Shown here: positions 1-9,196 of the stretch, in pieces | Layout of the letters: each line of letters opens with the position of its first letter | Numbering within the stretch: the first letter of the stretch is position 1 | Assembly: GCF_008107635.1 (NCBI RefSeq) | Contig: NZ_SDGZ01000013.1 | Coordinates: 62,001-126,000 of the forward strand | DNA: 64,000 nt | DNA from: Weissella muntiaci | Lineage (GTDB): Bacteria; Bacillota; Bacilli; Lactobacillales; Lactobacillaceae | Reading direction: 5' to 3' | Made by a program: the position numbers and the translations under genes | Notes under the pieces: model-generated | Told to the model about the DNA's origin: nothing | Database searches by the model: none | Seen by the model: only the letters and a program-made list of their open reading frames with translations

Positions 1-27
1 AATCGGCCAGGTGACAAATGTAAACAT
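1..27 (-). CDS. 5' end of a leftward gene, product unknown
   Basis: An ATG at 27-25 on the minus strand opens a frame that stays open to the window edge (first residues MFTFVTWPI). It is preceded by AGGGGG at 38-33, five bases upstream, and by a TATAAT at 61-56, so the signals support a real start. Only nine codons are visible and no function can be given. Confidence 0.45.
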
Positions 28-447
28 TTTGACCCCCTATATGAGTTCTATTTCCATTATACCTAACTTAGCCAAGTTTTTTCACGCTCCGCATTAAATT
101 ATCGATTTGAATTAGTGTTAGGCTGACATCAACGCCTTTTATTTACTTGCTGTCAGTTAAGCAATAAGTAATCCCTGTCAGTCTATCTTTATAAACATCT
201 GACAAGGTTACATACATTTTAAATATCTTGTTTTCCGAGAGAAACACTCATCTAGCGACCTCACTTGGCTAGGTTAACCAACTCCGCCCAGCAAGCTCAG
301 TCAAGTATAATCCAAAGGAACGTTAGTATGGTAAAAACACCACTGAAGAGGATTGATTCGAAAGATGACAAAATACATCACTATCATATTACACCTCAGC
401 GAAAACCTGCTATAATAAATAGTAATTAAGAATAAGGATGCAGAAAA
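28..447. other. Intergenic region with repeated CTGACA/TGTCAG half-sites
   Basis: No gene is visible here. It holds the leftward promoter of the edge gene (TATAAT, 61-56) and four copies of one motif in alternating orientation: CTGACA at 123-128, CTGTCAG at 150-156, CTGTCAG at 175-181 and CTGACA at 199-204. These could pair in RNA or form protein-binding sites. The sequence GACAAATGTA at 13-22 matches the CopY-type consensus KACANNTGTA but falls inside the first codons of the edge gene. Confidence 0.35.
389..416 (+). promoter_or_regulatory. Promoter of the small membrane peptide gene
   Basis: TATAAT lies at 411-416 with a weak -35 (TTACAC, 389-394) 16 bases upstream. The expected start of transcription is about 25 bases before the start codon at 448. 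Confidence 0.5.
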
Positions 448-570
448 ATGGCTCAACACACAAAAAAGCGCACGACACCACTGCAAGTTATTATCAAGAT
501 TTTTGTAATTTTCATGCTGTTTCTATCATTATCAAGTATTCTAATCATGCTAATCCAAATCATGAATTAA
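448..570 (+). CDS. Small membrane peptide, DUF4044-like
   Basis: A 40-residue peptide with a short basic N-terminus (MAQHTKKRTTPLQ) followed by one hydrophobic segment at about residues 14-38. This size and layout match the DUF4044 family of one-span peptides common in lactobacilli, whose function is not known. The start is supported by AAGGATG upstream, a promoter at 389-416 and a strong terminator immediately after the stop. It is a single-gene unit convergent with the gene at 623-841. The family assignment rests on layout, not alignment, so another one-span peptide is possible. Confidence 0.6.
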   Translation: MAQHTKKRTTPLQVIIKIFVIFMLFLSLSSILIMLIQIMN

Positions 571-572
571 AA

Positions 573-617
573 AAGCGTTAAAGCTAAGGTGAGCCCTTAA
601 CTTCAACGCTTTTTTTG
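573..617. terminator. Bidirectional terminator
   Basis: A long stem pairs AGCGTTAAAGCTAAGG with CCCTTAACTTCAACGCT around a short loop, with an A-run before and a T-run after. It can serve both the peptide gene at 448-570 and the convergent gene at 623-841. Confidence 0.85.
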
Positions 618-622
618 TAAGA

Positions 623-841
623 TTAGCCCAAAGTAATTGTACTAATACTCATCACAATATATGAAACATCATACTTATCTTGACGATCAAATTGTTCCTT
701 GATGACGACCTTCGCCTCATCTAGTTCACTTCTTGAAGCCATTGAGTTGTTTGACTCAATCGTCACGGTGCGGTAGCGCCAATCAGTTGATGTACCATCG
801 TTAACCTTGAATCCTAAAGTAAATAAATGTTGATAAGCCAT
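623..841 (-). CDS. Conserved-looking small hypothetical protein
   Basis: A 72-residue soluble protein with no signal peptide or membrane segment. Its composition (mixed charged residues, central SRSELDEAKVVIKEQF helix, hydrophobic C-terminal strand SYIVMSISTITLG) looks like a real small alpha/beta protein. AAAGGGTGGGG precedes the ATG at a usable distance, and the shared terminator at 573-617 closes the unit. I do not recognise the family. It may be a small protein fed by the same transcript region as nagB, but no linking signal is visible. Confidence 0.6.
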   Translation of the reverse strand: MAYQHLFTLGFKVNDGTSTDWRYRTVTIESNNSMASRSELDEAKVVIKEQFDRQDKYDVSYIVMSISTITLG

Positions 842-921
842 ATTAGCCCCACCCTTTAAAAAGTTATTTATCCTTATTGTAGCCTAGCAAGCAAAGGGCT
901 GTCCACAATTAACCAGAAATT

Positions 922-1125
922 AAAAAGCGTTGTACCCCTTGGTCCAACGCTTTTTGAAATCAATTTGAAAAACAATCCAACTTGGTCACTCGAAATCCCC
1001 ATTAAAAAGATAATGCCACTATAACTGGTTAGGTCATAGCGGCTAAGAGAGAGAAAGAGAATTGGTTGTGTATAGGTATTAACCCCTACAAACAATAGTC
1101 TATTATATTAACCGATATAGGTCAA
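922..1125 (-). ncRNA. Candidate short transcript with terminator hairpin
   Basis: On the minus strand, TTGACC (1125-1120) and TAGACT (1102-1097), 17 bases apart, form a plausible promoter. About 150 bases downstream a perfect 11-base inverted repeat (AAAAAGCGTTG at 922-932, CAACGCTTTTT at 945-955) forms a terminator hairpin with a T-run. The space could hold a small RNA or a 73-residue TTG-started frame (1095-874) that runs through the hairpin and has no ribosome site. I favour RNA or simply the nagB terminator; evidence is weak. Confidence 0.3.
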
Positions 1126-1139
1126 CCCTAAACCCCAAA

Positions 1140-1850
1140 TTAATTCTTATTCAATTTGCTTGCAGCCGCCTCATCGACAATCACGATAACATTAGCATGT
1201 TGCTGCAAAGCGCTAGCTGGCACGCTTTCAGTAACCGGTCCTTCAATCATCGCCGCCACGGCATCTGCTTTTGCAGCGCCATAAGCAATGATTAAGATTT
1301 CCTTGGCTTTCATAATTGAAGCAATTCCCATTGAATACGCAAAATGGGGTACTTCAGCTTCGCTAGCAAAGAAGCGCGCATTTGCTTGAATCGTTGACTC
1401 AGTCAAAGCCACCTCATGCGTCCCCATTTCAAAAGGCGTTCCTGGTTCATTAAAACCAATATGTCCGTTTTGTCCTAAACCTAACAATTGTAGATAAACC
1501 GGATTATCGGCAATAATCTTCTCATAGCGAGCTGTTTCAGTTGCGGCATCGGCCATTCCGTCAGGAACATAACTCATTTTAAAAGGCTTCTTGTTAAACA
1601 AATGCTCATTCATAAAGTAGCGGTAGCTTTGTGGATGATCACCGCTCAAACCTTTATATTCGTCCAGGTTGATGGAAGTTTTCTCAGAAAAATCAACATC
1701 AGAATTTGTTAATTCATCATAGACACTGATTGGTGTTGACCCAGTTGCAAGGCCAAAAACGTTTGCGCCGTCCGCCAAAGCATCTTTAAAAACCTTGAAC
1801 CCTTCGCGACCACCCTCAATTTGATCCTTAACTTTAATAATCTTCATCAT
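1140..1850 (-). CDS. nagB: Glucosamine-6-phosphate deaminase
   Basis: Converts glucosamine 6-phosphate to fructose 6-phosphate and ammonia in the cytoplasm, feeding amino sugars into glycolysis. The 236-residue protein carries the phosphate-loop [14 protein letters not shown] near residue 35, the [10 protein letters not shown] segment with the acidic active-site pair, and [15 protein letters not shown] around residue 125 with the catalytic His. The ATG at 1850 is chosen because AGGG lies nine bases upstream; an open frame continues 16 codons further but runs through the promoter and operator. Length fits the short Gram-positive form of the family. Transcription is probably controlled by a NagR-type repressor at the operators just upstream. 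Confidence 0.95.
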   Translation of the reverse strand: MMKIIKVKDQIEGGREGFKVFKDALADGANVFGLATGSTPISVYDELTNSDVDFSEKTSINLDEYKGLSGDHPQSYRYFMNEHLFNKKPFKMSYVPDGMADAATETARYEKIIADNPVYLQLLGLGQNGHIGFNEPGTPFEMGTHEVALTESTIQANARFFASEAEVPHFAYSMGIASIMKAKEILIIAYGAAKADAVAAMIEGPVTESVPASALQQHANVIVIVDEAAASKLNKN

Positions 1851-1870
1851 TTCAGAATTCCCTCGCTTAT

Positions 1871-1915
1871 AATTGGTATAGACCAAATTATAGACCAATT
1901 CCTAGACCAATTCAA
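1871..1915 (-). promoter_or_regulatory. nagB promoter with NagR-type operators
   Basis: TTGAAT (1915-1910) and TATAAT (1892-1887) are spaced 17 bases and face nagB. A palindrome TTGGTATAGACCAA (1873-1886) and two further half-sites TAGACCAATT (1891-1900 and 1903-1912) cover the promoter. The palindrome resembles operators of GntR/HutC-family NagR repressors, which release DNA when an amino sugar phosphate binds. The repressor gene is not in the window. Confidence 0.75.
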
Positions 1916-1935
1916 CCCCCGTAAACTATTTGTAC

Positions 1936-1975
1936 AAAAAAAGCTGAGGTACCTATCGACACCTCAGCTTTCAAA
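1936..1975 (-). terminator. thrS terminator
   Basis: AAAGCTGAGGT pairs with ACCTCAGCTTT; on the minus strand the stem is followed by a T-run. It sits right after the thrS stop. Confidence 0.85.
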
Positions 1976-1987
1976 CTCTTAATTCAA

Positions 1988-3949
1988 TTATTCAGCCGTT
2001 TCAGCTACGACTCTTGAGTAATTAGCAACATCAGCATTTAGCGCTGTATAGAATTCATCAAGCGTCATCACTGCTGTGTCAGTTGACCCAAAACGACGAA
2101 CCGTTACTGAACGGTTCTCAACTTCTTCATCACCAATTACTAATGTATATGGAACACGATCTTTAGCTGCATCACGAATCAAGTAACCTAACTTTTCGTT
2201 TCGACCGTCAAAGTCAGCTCGGAAATTATTATCCACCAAATGATCAACGATTTCATGTGCATACGCTGCATGTGCTTCGCGATTAACAGGGATTACTCGA
2301 ACTTGACGAGGTGCCAACCATGTTGGGAAAGCTCCCTTATACATTTCTGTTAGATAGGCCGTGAAGCGTTCCATCGTTGAGATCACTCCACGATGCAACA
2401 TAACTGGACGGTGCTTCTCACCGTCTGCCCCAACATACTCCAAGTCGAACTTCTCAGGTAGCAAGAAGTCCAATTGAATTGTTGACAGCGTTTCTTCTCC
2501 ACCAAGGGCCGTCTTAATTTGAACGTCTAGCTTTGGTCCGTAGAATGCGGCTTCTCCTTCAGCTTCAAAGTAATCCAAGCCCATATCATCCATAGCCTTC
2601 TTCAACATCGCCTGTGAGCTTTCCCACATTACATCATCATCAAAATACTTTTCAGTATTCTCAGGATCACGATATGACAAACGGAAACGGTAATCAGAGA
2701 TGTTGAAATCTGCGTATACATCAATCATCAAATCCAAAATCTGCTTAAATTCATCCTCAATTTGATCAAGGGTTACGAATGTGTGTCCATCATTCAAAGT
2801 CATTTCCCGAACACGGGCTAAACCAGTCAAGGCACCTGACTTCTCATAACGGTGCATCATACCCAATTCAGCGATGCGCAAAGGCAACTCACGGTATGAA
2901 CGTGGCACGTGCTTGTAGACCTGAATGTGTGATGGACAGTTCATTGGACGTAACTCCAACATCTCACCATCCCCCATGTCCATTGGTGGGAACATATCTT
3001 CTTGGTAGTGATCCCAGTGACCAGAAGTCTTATACAAATTCAAGTTAGACATAATTGGAGTGTAAACGTGTTGATAACCTTTTTGTAATTCACGATCAAC
3101 AATGTAACGCTCTAATGTTCGACGAATTGCGGCTCCATTTGGCAACCAAACGGGCAAACCGGCACCAACTTCTTGACTGGTAAAGAACAAGTCCATATCA
3201 GCACCAATTCGACGGTGATCGCGCTCTTTGGCTTCCTCACGTCGTTGCAACTCGGCCTCGAGATCGTCCTTATTCCAGAATGCAGTTCCGTAAATCCGTT
3301 GCAACATTTGGTTTTCAGACTTTCCACGCCAATAAGCCCCAGCAACTGATGTTAGCTTGAAGAACTTAATCCAACCAGTTGATGGCACCAATCCGCCACG
3401 ATCTAATTCAATATGCTCACCTTGAACTGCAATCGTAATCCGTTCGTCGGCTGGCAAATCATTAATCAATTCAACCTTGAATGGATCGTCACTAAACATC
3501 TCAAGTGCCTCGGCTCGTGAGATCTCACGAGAGACGATTGGCAAGTTTTCTTCAACGATTTTTTTCATCATTGCTTCAATTTCAGGGAACTGCTCCACTG
3601 AAATCTGGTTACCATCAGCATTGTCTGTATCATAATAGAAGCCATTGTCGATGGCTGGTCCAACACCAAAATGCATATTAGGGTACAAACGCTTTAAGGC
3701 TTGTGCCAACAAGTGCGATACAGAATGACGCAATAACTTTAGGCCTTCTTCGTCACTTTTGGTAATCAATGCAAAATCACCATCAGCACTGATTCCATCA
3801 TGCATTCCAACATATTCACCATTCAACTTACCTGAAACGGCCTTCTTCGCCAAAGACTTTGAAATTCCCTCAGCAATTTCCAAAGGCGTTACACCTACTG
3901 GATACTCTTTAACAGCTCCATCAGGAAAAGTAATCTTTACATCTGCCAT
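1988..3949 (-). CDS. thrS: Threonyl-tRNA synthetase
   Basis: Charges tRNA-Thr with threonine. The 653-residue protein has the full family layout: an N-terminal TGS domain (residues 1-62), the second editing domain with the HxxxH motif HSVSHLLAQ near residue 76, a class II catalytic core with the zinc-site cysteine in RPMNCPSHI and the motif 3 stretch [13 protein letters not shown], and a C-terminal anticodon-binding domain (about 545-645). Length is normal. It is a single-gene unit behind a T-box leader, so expression should rise when tRNA-Thr is uncharged. Synthetase type is not in doubt. Confidence 0.98.
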   Translation of the reverse strand: MADVKITFPDGAVKEYPVGVTPLEIAEGISKSLAKKAVSGKLNGEYVGMHDGISADGDFALITKSDEEGLKLLRHSVSHLLAQALKRLYPNMHFGVGPAIDNGFYYDTDNADGNQISVEQFPEIEAMMKKIVEENLPIVSREISRAEALEMFSDDPFKVELINDLPADERITIAVQGEHIELDRGGLVPSTGWIKFFKLTSVAGAYWRGKSENQMLQRIYGTAFWNKDDLEAELQRREEAKERDHRRIGADMDLFFTSQEVGAGLPVWLPNGAAIRRTLERYIVDRELQKGYQHVYTPIMSNLNLYKTSGHWDHYQEDMFPPMDMGDGEMLELRPMNCPSHIQVYKHVPRSYRELPLRIAELGMMHRYEKSGALTGLARVREMTLNDGHTFVTLDQIEDEFKQILDLMIDVYADFNISDYRFRLSYRDPENTEKYFDDDVMWESSQAMLKKAMDDMGLDYFEAEGEAAFYGPKLDVQIKTALGGEETLSTIQLDFLLPEKFDLEYVGADGEKHRPVMLHRGVISTMERFTAYLTEMYKGAFPTWLAPRQVRVIPVNREAHAAYAHEIVDHLVDNNFRADFDGRNEKLGYLIRDAAKDRVPYTLVIGDEEVENRSVTVRRFGSTDTAVMTLDEFYTALNADVANYSRVVAETAE

Positions 3950-3995
3950 ACTAATGCTCCTTAAAATTGACGTAATTGATCAGCTCAACGTTAAT

Positions 3996-4212
3996 AAAAA
4001 ACGTCCCGTTGCATATATAATTATGCAACGGGACGTTTCCACGTGGTACCACCCGAATTCGCAAGGGTCTTCCCTTGCCTCTTCACCCCTTAACGCGGGA
4101 GACGGAACTGTTTTCACAATCCACATCAGAAGTAGTACCGCTAAATAACAAAGATCTGCTCACACCATCCAGATTCGCTTAACATTGTTTTTTATTTACC
4201 GACGTGTCTTCA
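3996..4212 (-). promoter_or_regulatory. T-box riboswitch of thrS
   Basis: The minus-strand leader contains the T-box sequence GGGTGGTACCACG (4054-4042), followed by a 17-base-pair terminator (3998-4038) ending in a T-run. Upstream, AGCGAATCTGGATGG and later loops resemble stem I. ACT triplets at 4136-4134 and 4133-4131 are candidates for the Thr specifier codon, but I could not fold the stem to decide. Uncharged tRNA-Thr should stabilise the antiterminator and allow thrS transcription. Confidence 0.9.
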
Positions 4213-4219
4213 TCAACGT

Positions 4220-4247
4220 ATTATATGTTTCTCAGTATACCTGTCTA
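4220..4247 (-). promoter_or_regulatory. thrS promoter
   Basis: TAGACA (4247-4242) and TATAAT (4225-4220) are separated by 16 bases and lie just before the T-box leader. Confidence 0.7.
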
Positions 4248-4251
4248 ATAC

Positions 4252-4287
4252 AAAAAAAGAAAGTAATTCTTTATTACTTTCTTTTTT
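4252..4287 (-). terminator. Terminator of the prfC unit
   Basis: AAAGAAAGTAAT pairs with ATTACTTTCTTT around TCTTT, flanked by A- and T-runs. It follows the small gene downstream of prfC. Confidence 0.85.
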
Positions 4288-4292
4288 AAAAT

Positions 4293-4493
4293 TTAACCCA
4301 ATATCAACAACCCTAAAGCAACCGCTAATACATAAACGATATAAGTACCAAACAACCAGTGCAAAGCATTGAATAACTTTGGATATGGGTGTAACAGGGC
4401 GTGACCAGCGAAATACAGACCAGTTGGTAACAATAGCACCATGGCCAATGCCTCAACGCCCACAGCCCAACTCTCAGTTAATAATGGCATCAT
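4293..4493 (-). CDS. Small two-span membrane protein coupled to prfC
   Basis: A 66-residue very hydrophobic protein with two predicted membrane helices (about residues 10-32 and 43-65) joined by a loop containing [16 protein letters not shown]. Its start codon overlaps the prfC stop in an ATGA, so the two are translationally coupled and share the terminator at 4252-4287. I do not recognise the family; the histidine- and proline-bearing loop is the only notable feature. Coupling to a release factor gene may be only a matter of operon layout. Confidence 0.75.
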   Translation of the reverse strand: MMPLLTESWAVGVEALAMVLLLPTGLYFAGHALLHPYPKLFNALHWLFGTYIVYVLAVALGLLILG

Positions 4494-6061
4494 AACTTTG
4501 TCTCCAATTCTACATCTGGGTATTTGTCACTAAACCAACGTTCAGCAAAAGCATTTTCAAACAAAAAGACCGGCGCATCATTTCGATCACGAACCAATAG
4601 GTTACGTGATGAAGCCATTCTTGGATCAAGCTGCTCTGCATTGACCCAACGCGCAGTTTTTGCTCCCATCGGCTCTAATGTTACTTCAGTGTTATACTCG
4701 TTTTCCATGCGGAATTGGAAAACTTCAAACTGCAATTGACCAACGGCACCCAAGATATATTCACCAGAATCCCAGGCAGTATACATCTGAATGGTTCCTT
4801 CTTGAACCAATTGTGTAACTCCTTTGTGGAAAGACTTCTGTTTAAGAACATTCTTGGCCCGCACGCGCATAAACATTTCAGGCGTGAAAGTTGGCAATTC
4901 TTCAAATTCAACGGCCTTTTTCCCAGCGTAAATTGTATCGCCAATTTGGAAATTACCTGTGTCATAAACCCCGATAATATCACCCGGATAGGCATTTTGA
5001 ACGTTTTCGCGCGAATCGGCCATAAATTGAGTAACATTTGAAAGTCGTAACTTCTTATTCAAACGTTGCAAAGTCACATCCATACCACGTGTAAACTCAC
5101 CCGAAACGATTCGAACAAAGGCAATACGGTCACGATGATTTGGATCCATATTCGCCTGAATTTTGAAAACAAATCCCGCAAAGTTCTCGTCAGTTGGTTC
5201 AACTAATGTACCAGTCGCTGTCTTTTTAGGAGCTGGTGCCGGCGCATAATCCATGTAAGTTGACAAGAAAGTTTCGACACCAAAATTTGTCAATGCTGAT
5301 CCAAAGAATACCGGCGTTAGTTCACCTCTTAGGATTGCATCCTCATCAAATTCGTTACCAGCATCCTGCAAAAGCTCGATTTCATCACGAACCTCATCCC
5401 AAAGTGGATTTTCTTGCAATGCATTTGCTTGTGCAAGATCGTTTCCCGCCTCATTCAAAGGCAAAAAGCGTTCAGCATTCGAAGCTGGTCGATACACTTC
5501 AACCTGCTTATGATACAAATCATAAAGTCCCGCCAAAATTTGACCAGACCCAATTGGCCAGTTCATCGGATAAGCTTGAATTCCCAAAGTAGACTCTAAT
5601 TCATCAACTAGATCAAAAGCCTCACGACCATCACGATCTAACTTATTAAAGAAAGTAAAAATTGGAATATGCCGTTCTTTAACAATTTCAAACAACTTCT
5701 TTGTCTGTGGCTCAATTCCCTTTGCAGAATCAATGACCATGATAACTGAATCAACCGCCATCAAAGTTCGATACGTGTCTTCTGAAAAATCCTCATGCCC
5801 TGGTGTATCCAGAATGTTGATCCGCTTATCATCAAAATCAAATTGCAAGACTGAAGACGTAACAGAAATTCCACGTTTCTGCTCAATCTCCATCCAATCT
5901 GACTTGGCAAAGTTTCCTTTGCGTCCTTTAACTGTACCGGCTTCTCGGACCACGCCACCCAACAAAAGCATTTGTTCGGTGATGGTCGTTTTACCAGCAT
6001 CAGGATGGGAAATAATTGCGAACGTGCGGCGCGTCTGCAATTCTTCTTCTAAATTCGCCAT
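4490..6061 (-). CDS. prfC: Peptide chain release factor 3
   Basis: A GTPase that removes RF1 or RF2 from the ribosome after peptide release. The 523-residue protein shows the translational GTPase motifs in order: G1 SHPDAGKTT near residue 18, the switch I segment, DTPGHEDF near residue 87, and NKLDRD near residue 140, followed by the RF3-specific domains II and III. Length is typical of RF3 rather than EF-G or LepA. A promoter with TTGTTA (6140-6135) and TATACT (6117-6112) at 17-base spacing precedes it. It is divergent from recX. Confidence 0.97.
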   Translation of the reverse strand: MANLEEELQTRRTFAIISHPDAGKTTITEQMLLLGGVVREAGTVKGRKGNFAKSDWMEIEQKRGISVTSSVLQFDFDDKRINILDTPGHEDFSEDTYRTLMAVDSVIMVIDSAKGIEPQTKKLFEIVKERHIPIFTFFNKLDRDGREAFDLVDELESTLGIQAYPMNWPIGSGQILAGLYDLYHKQVEVYRPASNAERFLPLNEAGNDLAQANALQENPLWDEVRDEIELLQDAGNEFDEDAILRGELTPVFFGSALTNFGVETFLSTYMDYAPAPAPKKTATGTLVEPTDENFAGFVFKIQANMDPNHRDRIAFVRIVSGEFTRGMDVTLQRLNKKLRLSNVTQFMADSRENVQNAYPGDIIGVYDTGNFQIGDTIYAGKKAVEFEELPTFTPEMFMRVRAKNVLKQKSFHKGVTQLVQEGTIQMYTAWDSGEYILGAVGQLQFEVFQFRMENEYNTEVTLEPMGAKTARWVNAEQLDPRMASSRNLLVRDRNDAPVFLFENAFAERWFSDKYPDVELETKL

Positions 6062-6111
6062 TTTAATCCGCCCTTAATATCTTAAAATAATCTTATTTTT
6101 CTTAACAATTT

Positions 6112-6140
6112 AGTATAGCGAATTTCCCCTTTCTTAACAA
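6112..6140 (-). promoter_or_regulatory. prfC promoter
   Basis: TTGTTA and TATACT, 17 bases apart, facing prfC. Confidence 0.65.
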
Positions 6141-6183
6141 GTCCTTCACATGGCTTTAGCCTTGATCTACTTAGCTTTTTTAC

Positions 6184-6212
6184 TTGATTATCTTTTTACT
6201 TCAACTTAAACT
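6184..6212 (+). promoter_or_regulatory. recX promoter
   Basis: TTGATT (6184-6189) and TAAACT (6207-6212) with a 17-base spacer facing recX. Confidence 0.5.
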
Positions 6213-6232
6213 TAATATTAGGAGTTTAAATC

Positions 6233-7036
6233 ATGCAAAAAATCAGTCGCGTTACACAACAACGGCGTCCAGGACGCTATAATATCTATCTTGACGACGA
6301 GTTTTTTATGGCCGTCGATGAAAAGATCCTGATCCAATATAACCTTTTTAAGGGCACCGAACTAACTGAAGCGGAAATCGCTGAAGTAACTGCCGCCGAA
6401 TTCGAACAGAAAGCATATATCAAAGGACTAACGATTGCGACAGGCCGCCTGATTGCAAAAAAACAATTAGTTTTAAAATTAAAACAAGGTGACTTTCCTA
6501 ACGACGTAATTGCCCGTGTTATCGATCGATTAGAAAATGCCGGCATTCTTGACGATCAAGCTTATGCTCAAGCCTATGTTGCATCTAGTATTAACGCCGG
6601 CAAACTAGGTCCAAAGGGAATTGCTCGTAAATTAAAAACCTTTGGTGTTGATAGTAATATCATTGCTGATGCTTTAGCGGATTACCCTGATGACGACCAA
6701 GAGGAACATATCCAAAAACAAATTGAAAAACTTTTTGCCAAGTACCATCATCAATCCCGCATGCTTGCACAACAAAAGGTTACCCAGAAATTAATTCAAA
6801 ATGGATTTGACCAACAACATTTCCAGCCACTGATCAAAGCTTACCTTGCTGACTTTGATCAAGACGAACAGCAAGCTGCTGAATGGGAGAACCTTGACCG
6901 AGAAGCGCAAAAACTTGCGGACCGCTATAGTCAGTATACGGGCTGGGATTTCACACGTCGGTTCAAGACTGCTTTATATCGCCGTGGCTTTGATGGTGAC
7001 TTAATCAATCAATGGTTATCAAAAAACAACAAGTAA
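6233..7036 (+). CDS. recX: RecX family regulator of RecA
   Basis: RecX proteins bind RecA filaments and limit strand exchange. The 267-residue protein shows the repeated three-helix units typical of the family (for example RLENAGILDDQAYAQAYVASSI near residues 95-118 and a C-terminal FKTALYRRGFDGDLINQWL). It is of the longer Firmicute type with an N-terminal beta-rich extension. AGGAG lies nine bases before the ATG. It stands upstream of ntdP on the same strand but the latter has its own extended -10 element. Confidence 0.92.
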   Translation: MQKISRVTQQRRPGRYNIYLDDEFFMAVDEKILIQYNLFKGTELTEAEIAEVTAAEFEQKAYIKGLTIATGRLIAKKQLVLKLKQGDFPNDVIARVIDRLENAGILDDQAYAQAYVASSINAGKLGPKGIARKLKTFGVDSNIIADALADYPDDDQEEHIQKQIEKLFAKYHHQSRMLAQQKVTQKLIQNGFDQQHFQPLIKAYLADFDQDEQQAAEWENLDREAQKLADRYSQYTGWDFTRRFKTALYRRGFDGDLINQWLSKNNK

Positions 7037-7059
7037 GCGTTAGCCAATCATTGATTGTG

Positions 7060-7068
7060 TGGTACAAT
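7060..7068 (+). promoter_or_regulatory. Extended -10 promoter of ntdP
   Basis: TGGTACAAT forms an extended -10 element in the recX-ntdP gap. It argues that translation begins at the ATG at 7116 rather than at a GTG at 7059 that would lie inside the promoter. Confidence 0.5.
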
Positions 7069-7115
7069 TTAAAGCGATACTAGGTTTATATGCCGTAGAA
7101 AGGCTCAATAAGATT

Positions 7116-7667
7116 ATGAAAGATGGTCGTTTACCTCGTGAGGGGGATTTTATTACGATCAAGAGCTACAAGCACGACGGCAGTCTTCACCGAACATGGC
7201 GGGATACAATGGTTCTTAAGACCAGCGAGAACGCAATCATCGGCCTCAATGATCACACTCTAGTCACTGAAGATGATGGCCGACGTTGGGTTACCCGTGA
7301 ACCCGCGATAGTATATTTTCATCGTAAATATTGGTTCAACATAATTGCGATGATTCGAGATAATGGTGTTTCCTACTACTGTAACTTGGCCTCGCCCTTC
7401 GTCCTCGACAAAGAAGCGCTGAAGTACATTGACTACGATCTTGATGTCAAAGTATTCCCAGACGGGGAAAAGCGACTTCTTGATACTGACGAGTACGAGT
7501 TACACAAAGAGCAGTGGCAATATCCTGCTGATATTGATTTCATTGTGAAGGAGCACGTCAAAATATTAGTTGATTGGATTAATCAACATAATGGTCCTTT
7601 CTCCCGTGAGTACGTCGACTTGTGGTTCCGACGTTATCAAGAAATAAAACGTCGTGATGATCGTTAA
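7116..7667 (+). CDS. ntdP: Nucleoside tri-/diphosphate phosphatase, DUF402 (YgaC) family
   Basis: This 183-residue protein belongs to the DUF402 family (YgaC/Sa1684), for which a nucleoside tri- and diphosphatase activity has been described. Family hallmarks are [20 protein letters not shown] at the N-terminus, the [15 protein letters not shown] strand pair, and the acidic metal-binding segment [14 protein letters not shown] near residue 125. The ATG at 7116 gives the usual family length of about 180 residues; GAAAGG lies upstream. It is followed by a strong terminator. Confidence 0.92.
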   Translation: MKDGRLPREGDFITIKSYKHDGSLHRTWRDTMVLKTSENAIIGLNDHTLVTEDDGRRWVTREPAIVYFHRKYWFNIIAMIRDNGVSYYCNLASPFVLDKEALKYIDYDLDVKVFPDGEKRLLDTDEYELHKEQWQYPADIDFIVKEHVKILVDWINQHNGPFSREYVDLWFRRYQEIKRRDDR

Positions 7668-7706
7668 AAAAGCACAGCCATTAATTGCAATGGCTGTGCT
7701 TTTTTA
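7668..7706. terminator. Terminator between ntdP and phoU
   Basis: AAAAAAGCACAGCCATT pairs with AATGGCTGTGCTTTTTT. It can terminate both convergent units. Confidence 0.9.
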
Positions 7707-7709
7707 TGT

Positions 7710-8384
7710 TTAGATGAACGAAGATTGACCTGGGTTCAATTCAACGATCTTACCAGTTCGCTTATAAATAATCCACTCAGCAATATCGGTCACATAATCT
7801 GACGTTCGTTTCAGATACCCCCCAATTACTAAGTAATCGGTTGAACTTGAAACCAATTCAGGATCAAGTTTCATACTATCAACTGCCAAATCACGAATTT
7901 TAGCCGTCCGTTGTGACACATCTAAGGCAATTTCTGCCATTGATTGTGAACCACGTGCGTCGTCATTAACGTAGTATGTTAATACTTCAGAAACCATCTT
8001 GGCAACAATTTCCCCGGTTGAACCAATCAACTCTTCAATCTCTGGTACTCGCTTGGTCCCCTTGATTGCAATCGTCGACAAAGCAATGTTACGTGCATTG
8101 TCGCCAATCCGTTCCAGAACCGAAACAGCCTTCAAAATTGTCACAATTTCACGCAAGTCGGTTGTCACTGGCTGATACAGAGCAATCATTTCAAAGGTTT
8201 TCTTTTCCAATGCAATCTCACGTTGATTGATTGCTTTATCATCATCAATAATGCGTTGTGCAGCTTCTCGATCATGATCCAAGAAGGCCTGAACGGCCTC
8301 ATGCAATCGTTCAGCAACTAGTAGTCCCATCTCTTTAAAAGATGTATCCAAATCTGCTAATTCATCATCAAATAATCGGCGCAT
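7710..8384 (-). CDS. phoU: Phosphate uptake regulator PhoU
   Basis: PhoU links the Pst transporter to phosphate signalling and limits uptake. The 224-residue protein is the standard two-repeat helical form, each repeat carrying the E/DxxxD-type metal site (for example DNARNIALST near residue 95 and SDYVTDIAEWIIYKRTGK near residue 190). It is the last gene of the pst operon, 44 bases after the second pstB. No PhoP/PhoR two-component pair is present in the window. Confidence 0.96.
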   Translation of the reverse strand: MRRLFDDELADLDTSFKEMGLLVAERLHEAVQAFLDHDREAAQRIIDDDKAINQREIALEKKTFEMIALYQPVTTDLREIVTILKAVSVLERIGDNARNIALSTIAIKGTKRVPEIEELIGSTGEIVAKMVSEVLTYYVNDDARGSQSMAEIALDVSQRTAKIRDLAVDSMKLDPELVSSSTDYLVIGGYLKRTSDYVTDIAEWIIYKRTGKIVELNPGQSSFI

Positions 8385-8428
8385 AATTAGTCTCCTTTAT
8401 TTTCTCAACAAATGTTCTTTAAAACATT

Positions 8429-9187
8429 CTACCCGAAACGGCCGGAAATGTAATCTTGTGTTTCCTTCTGATCCGGATCCAAGAAGATTTTCTTTGTATC
8501 GTTTACTTCAACCAAATTTCCATTCATGAAGAATGCTGTCCGATCTGAAATTCGCGATGCCTGCGACATTGAATGAGTAACAATAATCAACGTATATTTG
8601 TCACGAATCTCCAACAAAGTGTTTTCCACCAAATGCGCTGAGACAGGGTCCAAAGCAGACGTTGGCTCATCCAATAAAAGAATTTCTGGTGAAGTTGCTA
8701 ATGCTCGCGCGATTGACACACGTTGTTGTTGTCCACCAGATAACGACAGTGCTGATTTATGCAAAGTATCTTTAACTTCATCCCAAACCGCGGCTTGCTT
8801 CAAAGAAGTCTCCACGATTTCATCAACCTGCGCCTTATCTTTCATCCCCGAAATCCGTAAACCAAATGCTACATTGTCATAAATTGAAAATGGAAATGGA
8901 TTCGGTTGTTGAAAAACCATACCAATCTGCTTACGCAATTCAACCGTGTCCGTGGAAGGAGAATAGATATCTTTCCCCTTGAACAAAAAGGTACCATTCA
9001 CCGTCACACCTTCATTTAGATCATGCATTCGGTTAAGCGCTCGCAAATAAGTTGACTTACCAGAACCAGATGGACCAATTAAAGCTGTAATCCCATATTG
9101 ATCATAATCCAGATTAATTCCATGGAGCGCTTCTTTTTTTCCATAATACAAGCGGACGTTCTCAGTTGTTAGTATCTTGTCTGTCAT
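8429..9187 (-). CDS. pstB: Phosphate ABC transporter ATP-binding protein (second copy)
   Basis: ATPase subunit of the Pst phosphate importer. The 252-residue protein shows Walker [10 protein letters not shown] near residue 38, the Q-loop, the signature LSGGQQQR near residue 149 and Walker [13 protein letters not shown] ribosome site (AGGGGAATAGG) lies right before the ATG, nine bases after the upstream pstB. Tandem pstB genes are common in Lactobacillales; this copy is the shorter one and is about 250 residues, the family norm. Confidence 0.97.
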   Translation of the reverse strand: MTDKILTTENVRLYYGKKEALHGINLDYDQYGITALIGPSGSGKSTYLRALNRMHDLNEGVTVNGTFLFKGKDIYSPSTDTVELRKQIGMVFQQPNPFPFSIYDNVAFGLRISGMKDKAQVDEIVETSLKQAAVWDEVKDTLHKSALSLSGGQQQRVSIARALATSPEILLLDEPTSALDPVSAHLVENTLLEIRDKYTLIIVTHSMSQASRISDRTAFFMNGNLVEVNDTKKIFLDPDQKETQDYISGRFG

Positions 9188-9196
9188 CCTATTCCC

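Noticed and set aside
13-22. CopY-type operator GACAAATGTA at the left edge
   Set aside because: It matches the consensus but lies inside the first codons of a leftward gene, after its ribosome site, which is a poor place for an operator; no copper gene is visible.
301-486. 61-codon leftward frame
   Set aside because: It lies opposite the promoter and start of the small peptide gene, has no ribosome site and an unlikely Cys/Phe-rich composition.
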